From an uncultured Streptomyces sp. (GTDB lineage: Bacteria > Actinomycetota > Actinomycetes > Streptomycetales > Streptomycetaceae): a stretch of DNA of 20,799 nt. The stretch's first letter is position 1. Each line of letters starts with the position of its first letter. The DNA is taken from the NCBI GenBank assembly GCA_946480485.1, contig CAMLJW010000033.1:1-20799 (forward strand), given 5' to 3'. A program made the translations under genes and the position numbers. Of the stretch, positions 1 through 9,850 are shown piece by piece. The notes under the pieces are model-generated. The model ran no database searches. It saw nothing but the letters and a program-made list of their open reading frames with translations, and was not told the origin of the DNA.

Positions 1-2
1 GG

Positions 3-989
3 CGTCCCGTCGTGGTTGACGGCAAGAAGGTCGGGTTCGCCCCGCCGAACGAGGACGACGTCGACTACGGCGATGTCACCGTGCAGACGGCGATGAACGA
101 CTCGATCAACTCCGTCTTCGCGCAGATGGGCGTCGACGTGGGCATGAGGGAGGTCATGAACGTCGCGGGCGAACTCGGTATGGACACCAAGGGCATGGCG
201 GCCGTGCCCGCGCAGACACTCGGCTCGATGGGCGCGAGCCCGATGGAGATGGCCGGGGTGTACGCCACCCTCGACCACCACGGCAAGAAGGTCTCCCCGG
301 CGGTGGTGAAATCGGCCGAGCACAGGGACCGTACGGTGCAGTTCCCGGACGCGATCGGTGAGCCGGTCATCAGCCGCGAGGCCGCCGACACGGTCACCTC
401 GGTGCTCACCGGCGTGGTCGACGACGGCACGGCCAAGACCTCGGTGCGTGACAACCCGGCCCGTGGCGGTCAGCAGGTCGCCGGCAAGACGGGTACGTCC
501 GACAACAACAAGTCGGCCTGGTTCGCCGGCTACACGCCGAACCTGGTGACCACAGTCGGCATGTTCGGCGAGGACGCGAAGACACACGCCCAGGTGACGA
601 TGCAGGGTGCCACCGGCCTCCTCCCGGGCAAGGGCCGCGTCGCCGGCGGCAGTTACCCGGCCCGGATCTGGGCGGCGTACACCTTCAACGTGATGGGCGA
701 CGTCAGCACGTTCGACCTGGAGACCGACCAGGGCGCGGGCGTCAAACCGACGGTCCGACCGACGCCGACCGAGGTGCCGGACCCGACGACTTCGCCGTCG
801 GCGCAGCCCACCACCGAGCCGCCGACGACGGAGCCGACGACGGAGCCGACGACGGAGCCGACGACGGAGGGACCCACGGAGGATCCGCCGACGGACGAAC
901 CCACGGACCCGAGCACGACGCCGCCGGCCGATCCCGTGGCGACCGAAGGCGGGGACCCGGACAACGGACGCGTGACTCCACAGTCGTGA
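3..989 (+). CDS. Penicillin-binding protein, C-terminal part (5' end outside the window)
   Basis: This is the end of a class A-type penicillin-binding protein, an extracytoplasmic enzyme that cross-links peptidoglycan. The frame is open from the window edge, so the glycosyltransferase domain and the catalytic SxxK motif are missing from view. Two of the three transpeptidase motifs are visible: SxN (SIN, bases 102-110) and KTGT (from base 486) in the context AGKTGTSDNN, followed by the usual WFAGYTP. After the domain comes a low-complexity tail of roughly 85 residues rich in Thr, Pro, Glu and Asp, with TTEP repeats, as often seen in actinobacterial PBPs; it is probably an exposed flexible extension. 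A strong hairpin lies 20 bases after the stop. The family call is secure. Whether it is the bifunctional (class A) or a class B enzyme cannot be settled without the N-terminus, though the motif spacing and tail favour class A. Confidence 0.93.
   Translation, partial: RPVVVDGKKVGFAPPNEDDVDYGDVTVQTAMNDSINSVFAQMGVDVGMREVMNVAGELGMDTKGMAAVPAQTLGSMGASPMEMAGVYATLDHHGKKVSPAVVKSAEHRDRTVQFPDAIGEPVISREAADTVTSVLTGVVDDGTAKTSVRDNPARGGQQVAGKTGTSDNNKSAWFAGYTPNLVTTVGMFGEDAKTHAQVTMQGATGLLPGKGRVAGGSYPARIWAAYTFNVMGDVSTFDLETDQGAGVKPTVRPTPTEVPDPTTSPSAQPTTEPPTTEPTTEPTTEPTTEGPTEDPPTDEPTDPSTTPPADPVATEGGDPDNGRVTPQS
822..869 (+). repeat. Four tandem 12-bp units encoding TTEP repeats
   Basis: The unit CCGACGACGGAG occurs four times in a row without mismatch (822, 834, 846, 858). 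In the gene's frame it encodes the TTEP motif in the C-terminal tail of the penicillin-binding protein. Perfect tandem units of this kind can change copy number by slippage, and a change keeps the frame. Confidence 0.9.
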
Positions 990-1008
990 CTCCACCGTCA
1001 TGAGTTCC

Positions 1009-1045
1009 CCGCGCGCGCTCCTTGACCGTCAAGGGGCGCGCGCGG
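1009..1045 (+). terminator. Strong stem-loop after the penicillin-binding protein gene
   Basis: Bases 1009-1026 pair with 1028-1045 over 18 positions with a single T-G wobble; the stem begins CCGCGCGCGC. No T-run follows, which is common for Streptomyces terminators. It starts 20 bases after the stop codon and faces the convergent phosphatase gene. Confidence 0.75.
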
Positions 1046-1150
1046 AACCCCGCGAAGAGCCACGGCGGCCCGCGGCTGACGACGGCCCGGCGGAGCCGCA
1101 TGGGTGCAACGGACGCCGGCGGCCCGCAGTCGCCCGACAGCCTTCAGGGG

Positions 1151-1184
1151 AAGAAAGAGTAAAAGAGTCCCACCGGTGTGGCAC
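1151..1184 (-). terminator. Intrinsic terminator of the PP2C phosphatase gene
   Basis: Read on the minus strand, GTGCCAC (1184-1178) pairs with GTGGGAC (1173-1167) around a four-base loop with one mismatch. A T-rich stretch follows immediately (1166-1151). It lies about 30 bases past the phosphatase stop and fits a Rho-independent terminator. Confidence 0.55.
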
Positions 1185-1214
1185 CCGCCCGGGGACCCGT
1201 TCGCCGTGGAACCG

Positions 1215-3347
1215 TCACCCTCGGTTCAGCTCGAACCAGACCACCTTTCCCGTACTCAGCCGGGTCGCGCCCCAGCGCCTGGCCATCTTGTTGACCAGAT
1301 AGAGCCCCCGTCCGCCCTCGTCGGTGGCGCGCGCCTGCCGGAGCCGCGGCAGCTGCGGCACATCGTCGCCGACCTCGCAGCGCAGTACGTCCGTCCGGAG
1401 CAGGCGCAGCGTCACGGGCCGTGACGCATAGCGCACGGCGTTGGTCACGACCTCGCTGATCAGCAGCTCCACCGAGTCGCTCATCTCCTCCAGCCCCCAG
1501 CGGGACAGCGCGCACCGCGCCAGCCGCCTGGCCCGGCCCGGTGCCGCGTCCTCGGGATCCAGGGTCCAGTACGCGACGTCGCTCGGCGCGATGCCGTCGA
1601 AGCGGGCCGCGAGCAGCGCGATGTCGTCGTCCCGGTCGCCCGGACCGAGCATGTCGAGCACCTCGTCGCACAGCGCCTCGAGCGGCGGTGGATGATCCGC
1701 ACCGGTCAACTGGGCGGTGGCGGCGAGCTTCTCCCGCAGCTGCTCTATGCCGGTCCACACGTCACGCAACCGCGACTCGACCAGCCCGTCGGTGTAAAGC
1801 AGCAGCGTGGCCCCGGCGGGCGCGTCCAGCTCGACCGCCTCGAAGTCCACATTGCCCACGCCGATGGGGGCGCCCGGCGGCACCCTCAGCACCTCGGCCC
1901 GGCCCCCCAGGTGCAGCAGGACCGGCGGGGGATGCCCGGCGTTGGCGATGGTGATCCGGTGGGAGACCGGGTCGTACACCGCGTACAGGCAGGTCGCCAT
2001 GCGGTCGGTACCCAGGCGCTGGGCCTGCTCGTCGAGGTGGTGCAGCACCTCCTGCGGCGGCAGGTCGAGCCCGGCGAGGGTCTGCGCGGTCGTACGCAGC
2101 TGGCCCATGATGGCCGCCGAGGTCATGGAGTGACCCATCACATCGCCCACGACCAGGGCGACACGGCTGCCGGGGAGGGGAATCGCGTCGTACCAGTCGC
2201 CGCCGACCCGGGCCGTCTCGGCGGCCGGAAGGTAGCGCGAGGCCAGCCGGACACCCGTCGGGCGCGGCAGCGTCTCGGGCAGCATCGTGCGCTGCAGCTC
2301 GTCGGCGATGTACGCCTCGCGGCCGTACAGCACCGCCTTGTCGATGCCGAGCGCGCTGTGCGTGGCGAGCTGGGCCGCCACCAGGAGGTCGTCGGCCTCG
2401 AAGGCGGGCCGGTCGGGGCGGCGCAGGAAGAGCGCCGCGCCGATCACACGTCTGTGGCCGCGCAGCGGGGCGAGGATCGCGCGCTGACCACCCGGCACCG
2501 TCAGCTCCTCGCCGACCAGCTCGGGCAGCGCGGCACGCGCGGCGGGCGTGTCCGTGAAGACGGGACGGACCCCGCGCAGCACCTCGGCGAGCGCACCGCC
2601 CAGTCGCACCTGGCACAGCTCCGCAGTGACCCCGATGTCGGGCTCGGGCTGGAGCGCGGGCAGCGCGAAACCATCGGTGTCCCGGTCCTCCGGGATCCGG
2701 TCCGTACGCCGCAGCCGCAGCACCACGGGCCCGGCGGGCCGTTCGTCACCGACCGGCAGCGGATCGCGCAGATAGACCAGGATCGCGTCCGAGAAGGTCG
2801 GCACGGTCGCCCGGCACAGCCCCATCACGATCTCGTCGAGGTCGAGGCCGCGCGCGATCCGCCGGGTCGCGGCCCCCACGAAACGCAGCCGGTCGCTGTC
2901 ACGCCGCATGGGCATGGGCGTGCCCGGCGTCACGCCCTGACCGGTACGGCGGTCCGGGCCGGCCGGCACGGCGGACGCCTCGGCACCCGGCTGTAGCGGA
3001 ATGACTTCCGGCGCGGGGCGCGGCCGGTGCGGATCCGGTTCGGCGGCGGACGGCTGGTGGGAGTGCTCGGGGCCCACGGAAGCGGGCGTACCGGCAGGAC
3101 CGTGACCGTCGGAGGGGGCCGCTGTGCCGTGGCTGCCCGCCGGCGTACCGGTGGCGGCACCGCGTGCCTCGGTGGGGACGGGGGAGTCAAAGGGGCCGCC
3201 CTGCGCGGGTATGGGGGTGGAGCCCAGCAGGGGCTCCGGAGTACGCAGGAGCGCTCCGCGGGGGTCCGCGGGGGCTGTGGGCCGGGCAGCGCTTGGCTGG
3301 CGGCGCTCGTCAGGGGTGGTGTGCTCCGTCACGCGTGTCGAATCCAT
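1215..3347 (-). CDS. GAF - PP2C (SpoIIE/RsbU-type) phosphatase - HATPase (RsbW-type) fusion, 710 aa
   Basis: A multidomain signalling protein of the partner-switching type common in Streptomyces. Residues 1-150 are a Pro/Ala-rich disordered stretch. About 155-335 resemble a GAF sensor domain. About 345-580 form a SpoIIE-type PP2C Ser/Thr phosphatase with metal-ligand motifs GGDWYD (382-387), GDVMGH (401-406), YTDGLVE (518-524) and DRDDD (571-575). About 595-707 form a GHKL ATPase like the anti-sigma kinases RsbW/SpoIIAB, with N-box SEVVTNAVRYAS (631-642; Glu632, Asn636) and a glycine box GGRGLYLV (678-685). By family knowledge such proteins can both phosphorylate and dephosphorylate STAS-domain anti-sigma antagonists; the partner is not in this window. 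No transmembrane segment is seen, so it is likely cytosolic. There is no clear ribosome site at this ATG; the overlapping small ORF upstream may supply coupling, or the start may be the GTG five codons in. Confidence 0.9.
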   Translation of the reverse strand: MDSTRVTEHTTPDERRQPSAARPTAPADPRGALLRTPEPLLGSTPIPAQGGPFDSPVPTEARGAATGTPAGSHGTAAPSDGHGPAGTPASVGPEHSHQPSAAEPDPHRPRPAPEVIPLQPGAEASAVPAGPDRRTGQGVTPGTPMPMRRDSDRLRFVGAATRRIARGLDLDEIVMGLCRATVPTFSDAILVYLRDPLPVGDERPAGPVVLRLRRTDRIPEDRDTDGFALPALQPEPDIGVTAELCQVRLGGALAEVLRGVRPVFTDTPAARAALPELVGEELTVPGGQRAILAPLRGHRRVIGAALFLRRPDRPAFEADDLLVAAQLATHSALGIDKAVLYGREAYIADELQRTMLPETLPRPTGVRLASRYLPAAETARVGGDWYDAIPLPGSRVALVVGDVMGHSMTSAAIMGQLRTTAQTLAGLDLPPQEVLHHLDEQAQRLGTDRMATCLYAVYDPVSHRITIANAGHPPPVLLHLGGRAEVLRVPPGAPIGVGNVDFEAVELDAPAGATLLLYTDGLVESRLRDVWTGIEQLREKLAATAQLTGADHPPPLEALCDEVLDMLGPGDRDDDIALLAARFDGIAPSDVAYWTLDPEDAAPGRARRLARCALSRWGLEEMSDSVELLISEVVTNAVRYASRPVTLRLLRTDVLRCEVGDDVPQLPRLRQARATDEGGRGLYLVNKMARRWGATRLSTGKVVWFELNRG

Positions 3348-3538
3348 CCGTCCGGGGCTGCGCGCCGTACCTGCGGTTCGTCCGGCAGAAAACCCGATAC
3401 CCGGAACGCATGCCCCGGGAACGGAATTGCCGCGTGGTCAGACAGCCTCTCAGGGCCGGCTCCGGCCGACGCCCACAGGGACGGCTCGCCCCGCTGTCTC
3501 CAGTCCGTACGGCCGTAGCCCTCGTACTCCTCGCTCAC
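3329..3538 (-). CDS. Possible small ORF (69 aa) overlapping the phosphatase start
   Basis: A GTG-started frame beginning MSEEYEGYGRTDW ends 19 bases inside the phosphatase gene, in a different frame. Upstream on the minus strand sit GAGGGG and AGGA stretches that could serve as a ribosome site. The first ~35 codons mostly end in G or C, as real genes here do; the bias weakens later. It could be a small protein translationally coupled to the phosphatase, or simply its 5' leader. I do not recognise the product. Confidence 0.3.
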   Translation of the reverse strand: MSEEYEGYGRTDWRQRGEPSLWASAGAGPERLSDHAAIPFPGHAFRVSGFLPDEPQVRRAAPDGWIRHA

Positions 3539-3655
3539 GTCCTGCCGCCCCTCGGTGACGTATGGTCAAGCCCAACGCATGCTGCGGGAGTTGCTGCTGC
3601 TGCGCCCTTGCGGAGGACGATCCTACGGTTGTACCACGGGCGCGCAACCAGGGTC
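3348..3655. other. Gap between the phosphatase and DUF402 genes
   Basis: Apart from the possible 69-aa ORF (3329-3538) nothing definite is seen. The stretch 3539-3655 lies downstream of the DUF402 stop, so any phosphatase promoter should be here. A TTGACC hexamer occurs on the minus strand at about 3570-3565, but no convincing -10 is spaced correctly from it. Confidence 0.4.
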
Positions 3656-4348
3656 TCATGTGGACACGTGCGCGGGCGTACGGTCCCAGTCGTCCGGCAG
3701 TGCGGGTACGGACCAGGCCGGATCCGGGCGCCAGTGCTGCCAGCCGTCCGAGAACGGCGGGCCCCAGGCCCGGATCACCTCCATCGCGGACCGCCCCGCC
3801 TCCCTTACCCGTGTGGCCAGGTGCACATCCATCAGACCGTCCCGCCGAGCCTGCGCGAACTCGTCCTCGTCGCGCCAGCCCCAAGTCCGGTCCGGGTACA
3901 CGCAGATGTCCAGGAAGTGATCCTCGGAGTCGACTCCACCGGTCCATCTGACCAGTGGTTCCTCCAAGTTGACGTACCAGTTCTTGAACAGCCAGCCGGG
4001 CTCCCAGAACAGCCACACCGACCACGGCTCACCGGGCCGCGCCAGCTTCAGCACGCCCGTACCGAACCAGCGGCCGCGCTGCACGGTACGCGGCTTGGTG
4101 TAGCGGGACTCCAGCGGTTCCACATGGACGGGGGTGCCGTCGGCGAGCACCGGCTTCACGCACTCGGTGCCGGGCGCCATCCACACGGCGAGCAGCTCGT
4201 CGTCGTCCCGTACGACGGTCACGGGACGGCAGATGTGGACGCGCTCGCCGCCGTTCTCCCGGTATCGCCAGAGGATCTGACTCCCGGGGGCCCAGAAGGG
4301 CGCCACTGCGCCCGCATCCGCGTCTGTCACCGCTCCACCCTCTGCCAT
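3656..4348 (-). CDS. DUF402 domain protein (FomD-like), 230 aa
   Basis: A DUF402-family protein. The family includes FomD, a metal-dependent nucleotidyl hydrolase of fosfomycin biosynthesis, and nucleoside diphosphate/triphosphate hydrolases; the substrate here is unknown. Typical family signatures are present: WYVNLE (124-129), then an acidic, probably metal-binding stretch with DxxDHFLDICV (140-150) followed by PDRTWGWRDEDEF (152-164). The length suits the family. No fosfomycin genes lie nearby, so this is likely a general housekeeping paralogue. The ATG at 4348 has no Shine-Dalgarno sequence, but a TAATAT hexamer ends 6 bases upstream, so the transcript is probably leaderless. An internal GTG (codon 7) is the alternative start. 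Confidence 0.85.
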   Translation of the reverse strand: MAEGGAVTDADAGAVAPFWAPGSQILWRYRENGGERVHICRPVTVVRDDDELLAVWMAPGTECVKPVLADGTPVHVEPLESRYTKPRTVQRGRWFGTGVLKLARPGEPWSVWLFWEPGWLFKNWYVNLEEPLVRWTGGVDSEDHFLDICVYPDRTWGWRDEDEFAQARRDGLMDVHLATRVREAGRSAMEVIRAWGPPFSDGWQHWRPDPAWSVPALPDDWDRTPAHVST

Positions 4349-4354
4349 GAGCAG

Positions 4355-4360
4355 ATATTA
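4355..4360 (-). promoter_or_regulatory. -10 element of a leaderless promoter for the DUF402 gene
   Basis: On the minus strand TAATAT is followed by 6 bases and then the ATG. This spacing puts the transcription start at or next to the start codon. No good -35 hexamer is visible. Confidence 0.55.
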
Positions 4361-4486
4361 GTAGGACTTTGCCGGGTGCGACCTTGATGGCGGAACTCGT
4401 ACGGCCTCGACGGAGTCCTGTGAGGTGTCCACGGCATACGACCCTGCGGCGCCCGTCACCGTTCGCGCCGCGCGCCGAAAGAAACG

Positions 4487-5872
<1,386 letters not shown>

Positions 5873-5997
5873 GACGGGTACAGCGCGGGCGGGGGCGAGG
5901 ATGTTCCGGGGCGTCGGCCGTTCGGGGACGGGGGGCCGCGCTGCCGCCCGAGCCCCCAGCGAGTGCCGGGGGCTCTGCGGTCCCTCTTTTGGGCGGG

Positions 5998-7662
5998 TCA
6001 GCTTCCCGAGCGCACGGGGATGCTGGTGAACGTCGGCTGAGCGAGTTCCTGCGGGCTGAAGAAGTCGTTGCCCTTGTCGTCGACCACGATGAACGCCGGG
6101 AAGTCCTCGACCTCGATCTTCCACACGGCCTCCATGCCGAGCTCCTCGTACTCGACGACCTCGACCTTCTTGATGCAGTCCTGGGCGAGCCGGGCCGCCG
6201 GGCCGCCGATGGAGCCGAGGTAGAAGCCGCCGTGCGCGTCGCACGCGTCGGTGACCTGCTTGCTGCGGTTCCCCTTCGCCAGCATCACCTTGGAGCCGCC
6301 CGCCGCCTGGAACTGCTCGACGTAGGAGTCCATACGGCCGGCCGTCGTGGGGCCGAAGGAGCCGGACGCGTACCCCTCGGGGGTCTTGGCCGGGCCCGCG
6401 TAGTACACCGGGTGGTCCTTCAGGTACTGCGGCATCTCCTCGCCCGCGTCCAGCCGCTCCTTGATCTTGGCGTGCGCTATGTCGCGTGCCACGACCAGCG
6501 GACCGGACAGGGACAGCCGGGTCTTGACCGGGTACTTCGTCAGCTCGGCGAGGATGTCGTCCATCGGCCGGTTCAGGTCGATCCTGACGACGTCACCCTC
6601 CGCGTCCAGGTGCTCGTCCGTCGTCTCCGGCAGGAACCGCGCCGGGTCCGTCTCCAGCTGCTCCAGGAAGACGCCCTCCGCCGTGATCTTCGCCACCGCC
6701 TGGCGGTCCGCGGAGCAGGAGACGGCGATCGCCACCGGGCAGGACGCGCCGTGCCGCGGGAGGCGGACCACGCGTACGTCGTGGCAGAAGTACTTGCCGC
6801 CGAACTGTGCGCCGATCCCGATCTTCTGCGTCAGCTCGAAGACCTTGTGCTCCAGGTCCTTGTCCCGGAAGCCGTGGCCCAGCGCCGAGCCCTTGGCCGG
6901 GATCTCGTCCAGGTAGTGCGCGGAGGCGTACTTCGCGGTCTTCAGGGCGTACTCCGCGCTCGTACCGCCGACGACGACCGCCAGGTGGTACGGCGGACAG
7001 GCGGCCGTACCCAGCGAACGGATCTTCTCCTCGAGGAACTTCATCATCGAAGCCTCGTTGAGGACCGCCTTCGTCTCCTGGTACAGGAACGACTTGTTGG
7101 CCGAGCCACCGCCCTTGGCCATGAACAGGAACTTGTACGCGCCCCCGTCCGTCGCGTACAGCTCGATCTGGGCCGGGAGGTTGGAACCGGTGTTCTTCTC
7201 CTCCCACATGGTCAGCGGGGCCATCTGCGAGTAGCGCAGGTTCAGCCGGGTGTACGCGTCGTAGATGCCCCGGGACAGCGCCTTCTCGTCCTCACCTTCG
7301 GTGAGGACGCGCTGTCCGCGCTTGCCCATCACGATCGCCGTGCCGGTGTCCTGGCACATGGGGAGCACGCCCGCGGCGGCGATGTTCGCGTTCTTCAGCA
7401 GGTCGAGCGCCACGAACTTGTCGTTCGACGACGCCTGCGGGTCGTCGATGATGCGGCGCAGCTGCGCGAGGTGGGCCGGGCGAAGGTAGTGCTGGATGTC
7501 GTGGATCGCTTCCTCGGCGAGCTTGCGCAGCGCCTCCGGCTCGACCTTGAGGAAGGTGCGCCCGTCGGCCTCGAAGGTGGAGACACCTTCGGAGGTCACC
7601 AGCCGGTACGGGGTGGTGTCCTCTCCCCGGGGGAGTAGATCGGTGTACGCGAACTCAGGCAT
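5998..7662 (-). CDS. Fumarate hydratase class I, [4Fe-4S]-dependent
   Basis: The oxygen-sensitive iron-sulfur fumarase (FumA/FumB type), about 554 aa, catalysing the same TCA step as the adjacent FumC. The three expected cluster cysteines are at 103 (LPMCQDTGT), 222 (TAACPPYH) and 316 (AVSCSAD), matching the spacing of E. coli FumA (105/224/318 from memory). N- and C-terminal class I domains are both complete, including GGGSANK and the late [15 protein letters not shown] region. The start is put at the second ATG ([10 protein letters not shown]) because a GAGGA ribosome site lies 9 bases before it and directly abuts the first ATG at 7671. Having an Fe-S enzyme next to a metal-free isoenzyme suggests backup when iron is short or under oxidative stress (inference). 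The symbol fumB is often used in Streptomyces for this gene, but usage varies. Confidence 0.95.
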   Translation of the reverse strand: MPEFAYTDLLPRGEDTTPYRLVTSEGVSTFEADGRTFLKVEPEALRKLAEEAIHDIQHYLRPAHLAQLRRIIDDPQASSNDKFVALDLLKNANIAAAGVLPMCQDTGTAIVMGKRGQRVLTEGEDEKALSRGIYDAYTRLNLRYSQMAPLTMWEEKNTGSNLPAQIELYATDGGAYKFLFMAKGGGSANKSFLYQETKAVLNEASMMKFLEEKIRSLGTAACPPYHLAVVVGGTSAEYALKTAKYASAHYLDEIPAKGSALGHGFRDKDLEHKVFELTQKIGIGAQFGGKYFCHDVRVVRLPRHGASCPVAIAVSCSADRQAVAKITAEGVFLEQLETDPARFLPETTDEHLDAEGDVVRIDLNRPMDDILAELTKYPVKTRLSLSGPLVVARDIAHAKIKERLDAGEEMPQYLKDHPVYYAGPAKTPEGYASGSFGPTTAGRMDSYVEQFQAAGGSKVMLAKGNRSKQVTDACDAHGGFYLGSIGGPAARLAQDCIKKVEVVEYEELGMEAVWKIEVEDFPAFIVVDDKGNDFFSPQELAQPTFTSIPVRSGS

Positions 7663-8234
7663 CTCGCCCATTCCTCACTAGCGTCTCTTCGAGGCTCGGT
7701 TCGCCTCCGGGGCGTAAAAGCCGGTGTCTAGGGCAGGAAACCGTGCTCGACCCTCTGAGGGGGACTTCCATGAACAGGTGGGACCCATGCACGCTCGACA
7801 CCGGCGCGCCCCTTCGGCCACTCGCCGCGACTGGCCTCCGTTGGCAGCGCTCACCAGCGTAGAACCTGGTCGGTCGGCAAGGCTTGTGAGGTAAGGCTCA
7901 GTTCGAGCGCCGACCGGACCGTCGGGCGGGTTTTCCACAGGTCACCTCAAGAGGTAGTCGCGATCTATCGCGTGTGGGTACGCTGCTGTCGTGGACTTCA
8001 TCGGCAGTTTCGAGGTGTCCACCCTGGAGCGACCCGGTGCATGGCCAGGCGAGCAAACACCTCGGGCATTGACCGTCGCGAATTCGGCGGCATCCGGAAG
8101 GATTCGGTCTGATATGACCAGGCTGAGGTGCCCGGGAACGCGCGTGCTTCGGAACTCAGTGCATAGGCACGCGCACAGCGGGTAGGCCTTGCTGCATCGT
8201 CTCTGGCTCGCGAAGCCGTCGTCAGGAGTAGACC
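7663..8234. other. Long gap between the divergent class I fumarase and wblI genes
   Basis: This must hold promoters in both directions. I see two weak small-ORF candidates on the plus strand. One is 7770-7862 (30 aa, MNRWDPCTLDTG...), preceded by AGGGGGA at 5 bases' spacing. The other is 7991-8185, listed separately. No tRNA or clear RNA gene is recognised. A partial iron-box-like sequence near 7887 was considered and rejected. Confidence 0.45.
7991..8185 (+). CDS. Possible leaderless small ORF (64 aa) upstream of wblI
   Basis: A GTG codon at 7991 lies 6 bases after TACGCT (7979-7984), the same spacing seen at the leaderless genes of this window. The frame reads MDFIGSFEVSTLERPG and ends 49 bases before the wblI start. 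The product is not recognised and its codon bias is poor, so it may only mark the wblI promoter, with TACGCT as its -10 box. Confidence 0.25.
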   Translation: MDFIGSFEVSTLERPGAWPGEQTPRALTVANSAASGRIRSDMTRLRCPGTRVLRNSVHRHAHSG

Positions 8235-8615
8235 GTGCTGCATCCGCCGCATCAGTCCCTGCAGGTCGCTGCCGTTCCGCCCCAGCGGCCTCCGGTGCGT
8301 GAGAGGGATCAGGACGCCCCTTGGCATACGGAGGCCGTGTGCCGCCGCGGCGAGGCGGGCCTGTTCTTCGCACCTTCCAAAGAACCAACCGCGGCTCGGC
8401 TGTCCCGCGAGGACGCGGCGAAGCGGGTCTGCGCGCGCTGCCCTGTGATGGTCGAGTGCCGCGAACACGCCCTGCTGCAACCAGAGCCGTACGGGGTATG
8501 GGGCGGCCTCACGGCAGCCGAGCGCCGTGTGGTCCTGGCCCGACGGCGCCGCCGCGACCTCGAACTCAAGAAGGCGGCTCACTCCACGGCGAGCCCGATA
8601 TCCGCGGCCGGGTAG
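8235..8615 (+). CDS. wblI: WhiB-like iron-sulfur transcription factor
   Basis: A Wbl-family regulator found only in actinobacteria and their phages, which holds a redox- and NO-sensitive [4Fe-4S] cluster and usually works with the principal sigma factor. The four cluster cysteines are at 36 (AVCRRG), 66 and 69 (VCARC) and 75 (ECREHA). The GVWGG turn is at 87-91, and an Arg-rich stretch (VLARRRRRD) that would contact DNA follows. At 126 aa it is typical, with an N-terminal extension of about 30 residues. The GTG start has an excellent AGGAG site (8224-8228) at 6 bases' spacing. The letter I comes from the gene's place between the class I fumarase and glpX, as I remember it in S. coelicolor; the family call itself is certain. 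Confidence 0.93.
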   Translation: MLHPPHQSLQVAAVPPQRPPVRERDQDAPWHTEAVCRRGEAGLFFAPSKEPTAARLSREDAAKRVCARCPVMVECREHALLQPEPYGVWGGLTAAERRVVLARRRRRDLELKKAAHSTASPISAAG

Positions 8616-8622
8616 CCGACAT

Positions 8623-8660
8623 GTGAAGGGGGCGCCCCTTGCAAGGGGCGCCCCCTTCAC
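8623..8660. terminator. Bidirectional terminator: 38-bp perfect palindrome
   Basis: Bases 8623-8640 and 8643-8660 are perfect reverse complements (18 bp, beginning GTGAAGGGGGCG) around a central GC. It sits 8 bases after the wblI stop and 33 bases from the convergent glpX stop, so it can terminate both transcripts. Confidence 0.9.
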
Positions 8661-8693
8661 GAACGCACAACGCCGATTTCGTACGGGCCGCGC

Positions 8694-9725
8694 CTACTTC
8701 GCGCGGTCGAAGTCGATGCTGCTGTAGGCGCGCAGCTTGCTCAGCCGGTGCTCGGAGTTGATCTGGCGGACCGTGCCGGACTTGGAGCGCATGACGATCG
8801 AGGCGGTCGTCGCCGTCTCGGCGCGATAGCGCACCCCGCGCAGCAGCTCGCCGTCCGTGATGCCGGTCGCGACGAAGAAGACGTTCTCGCCGGAGACCAG
8901 GTCGTCGGTGAGCAGGACGCGGCCGAGGTCGTGGCCCGCGTCGACGGCCCGCTGCCGCTCCTCGTCGTCCTTGGGCCACAGCTTGCCCTGGATGGTGCCG
9001 CCCAGGCACTTGACTGCACAGGCCGAGATGATGCCCTCCGGCGTACCCCCGATGCCGAGCAGCAGGTCGATGCCGGTGCCCTCGCGCAGGGCGAGGATCG
9101 AGCCCGCGACATCGCCGTCGGAGATCAACTTGATGCGCGCGCCGGTCTCCCGGATCTCCTTGATGATGTCGTCGTGGCGCGGCCGGTCGAGGATGACGAC
9201 GGTGACGTCCTCCGGGGTGGACCGCTTGGCCTTGGCCACCCGGCGGATGTTCACGGACACCGGGGCGTTGATGTCGACGAAGTCGGCGGCCTCGGGACCG
9301 GTGACCAGCTTGTCCATGTAGAAGACCGCGGACGGGTCGAACATGGTGCCGCGGTCGGCGGCGGCCAGTACGGAGATCGCGTTCGTCATGCCCTTCGCGG
9401 TCAGCGTGGTGCCGTCGATCGGGTCGACGGCGATGTCGCACTCGGGGCCGGTCCCGTCGCCGACGGGCTCCCCGTTGAAGAGCATCGGGGCCTCGTCCTT
9501 CTCGCCCTCTCCGATGACGACGACGCCGTTCATCGAGACGGTGGAGACGAGGGTCCGCATGGCCCGTACGGCGGCTCCGTCCGCGCCGTTCTTGTCGCCG
9601 CGGCCGACCCAGCGGCCCGCGGCCATCGCGGCGGCTTCGGTGACCCGGACGAGTTCCAGGGCGAGGTTCCGGTCCGGGGCCTCGGACGGAACCTCGAGCT
9701 CGGACGGCAAATGATGCTCGGTCAT
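8694..9725 (-). CDS. glpX: Fructose-1,6-bisphosphatase class II
   Basis: A GlpX-type, metal-dependent phosphatase hydrolysing fructose 1,6-bisphosphate to fructose 6-phosphate; it is the main gluconeogenic FBPase in actinobacteria. The inositol-monophosphatase-like fold is marked by [12 protein letters not shown] (71-82) and [12 protein letters not shown] (101-112), which supply the metal and phosphate ligands. Length (343 aa) is normal for the family. The ATG start is preceded by AAAGG at 9 bases' spacing. It converges on wblI over a shared terminator and diverges from the DUF4245 gene, with 125 bp between. Its presence beside the fumarases places several central carbon genes together, but they are not one operon. 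Confidence 0.96.
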   Translation of the reverse strand: MTEHHLPSELEVPSEAPDRNLALELVRVTEAAAMAAGRWVGRGDKNGADGAAVRAMRTLVSTVSMNGVVVIGEGEKDEAPMLFNGEPVGDGTGPECDIAVDPIDGTTLTAKGMTNAISVLAAADRGTMFDPSAVFYMDKLVTGPEAADFVDINAPVSVNIRRVAKAKRSTPEDVTVVILDRPRHDDIIKEIRETGARIKLISDGDVAGSILALREGTGIDLLLGIGGTPEGIISACAVKCLGGTIQGKLWPKDDEERQRAVDAGHDLGRVLLTDDLVSGENVFFVATGITDGELLRGVRYRAETATTASIVMRSKSGTVRQINSEHRLSKLRAYSSIDFDRAK

Positions 9726-9850
9726 CGGAGCGCACCTTTCTGATACGACGACGGCCGGATGAGGGTTCTGGGCGACTCTATCCCCAGTCCGACAAAATGA
9801 GCAGGGGGCCCCACGGATGAGCAGACCAGTGCACCTGCGACGATGGGGGT

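Noticed and set aside
5873..6244. N-terminal extension of fumC
   Set aside because: The extra residues are Arg/Gly-rich, overlap the end of the class I fumarase in another frame, and precede the normal FumC N-terminus.
5989..7638. Long plus-strand frame opposite the class I fumarase
   Set aside because: Mirror image of a clear gene: Arg/Leu/Val-rich with no motif.
7887..7905. Partial iron-box (DmdR/IdeR-like) sequence, TGAGGTAAGGCT
   Set aside because: The left half matches the remembered consensus at 10 of 12 positions but the right half fits only 2 of 7, below what functional boxes usually show.
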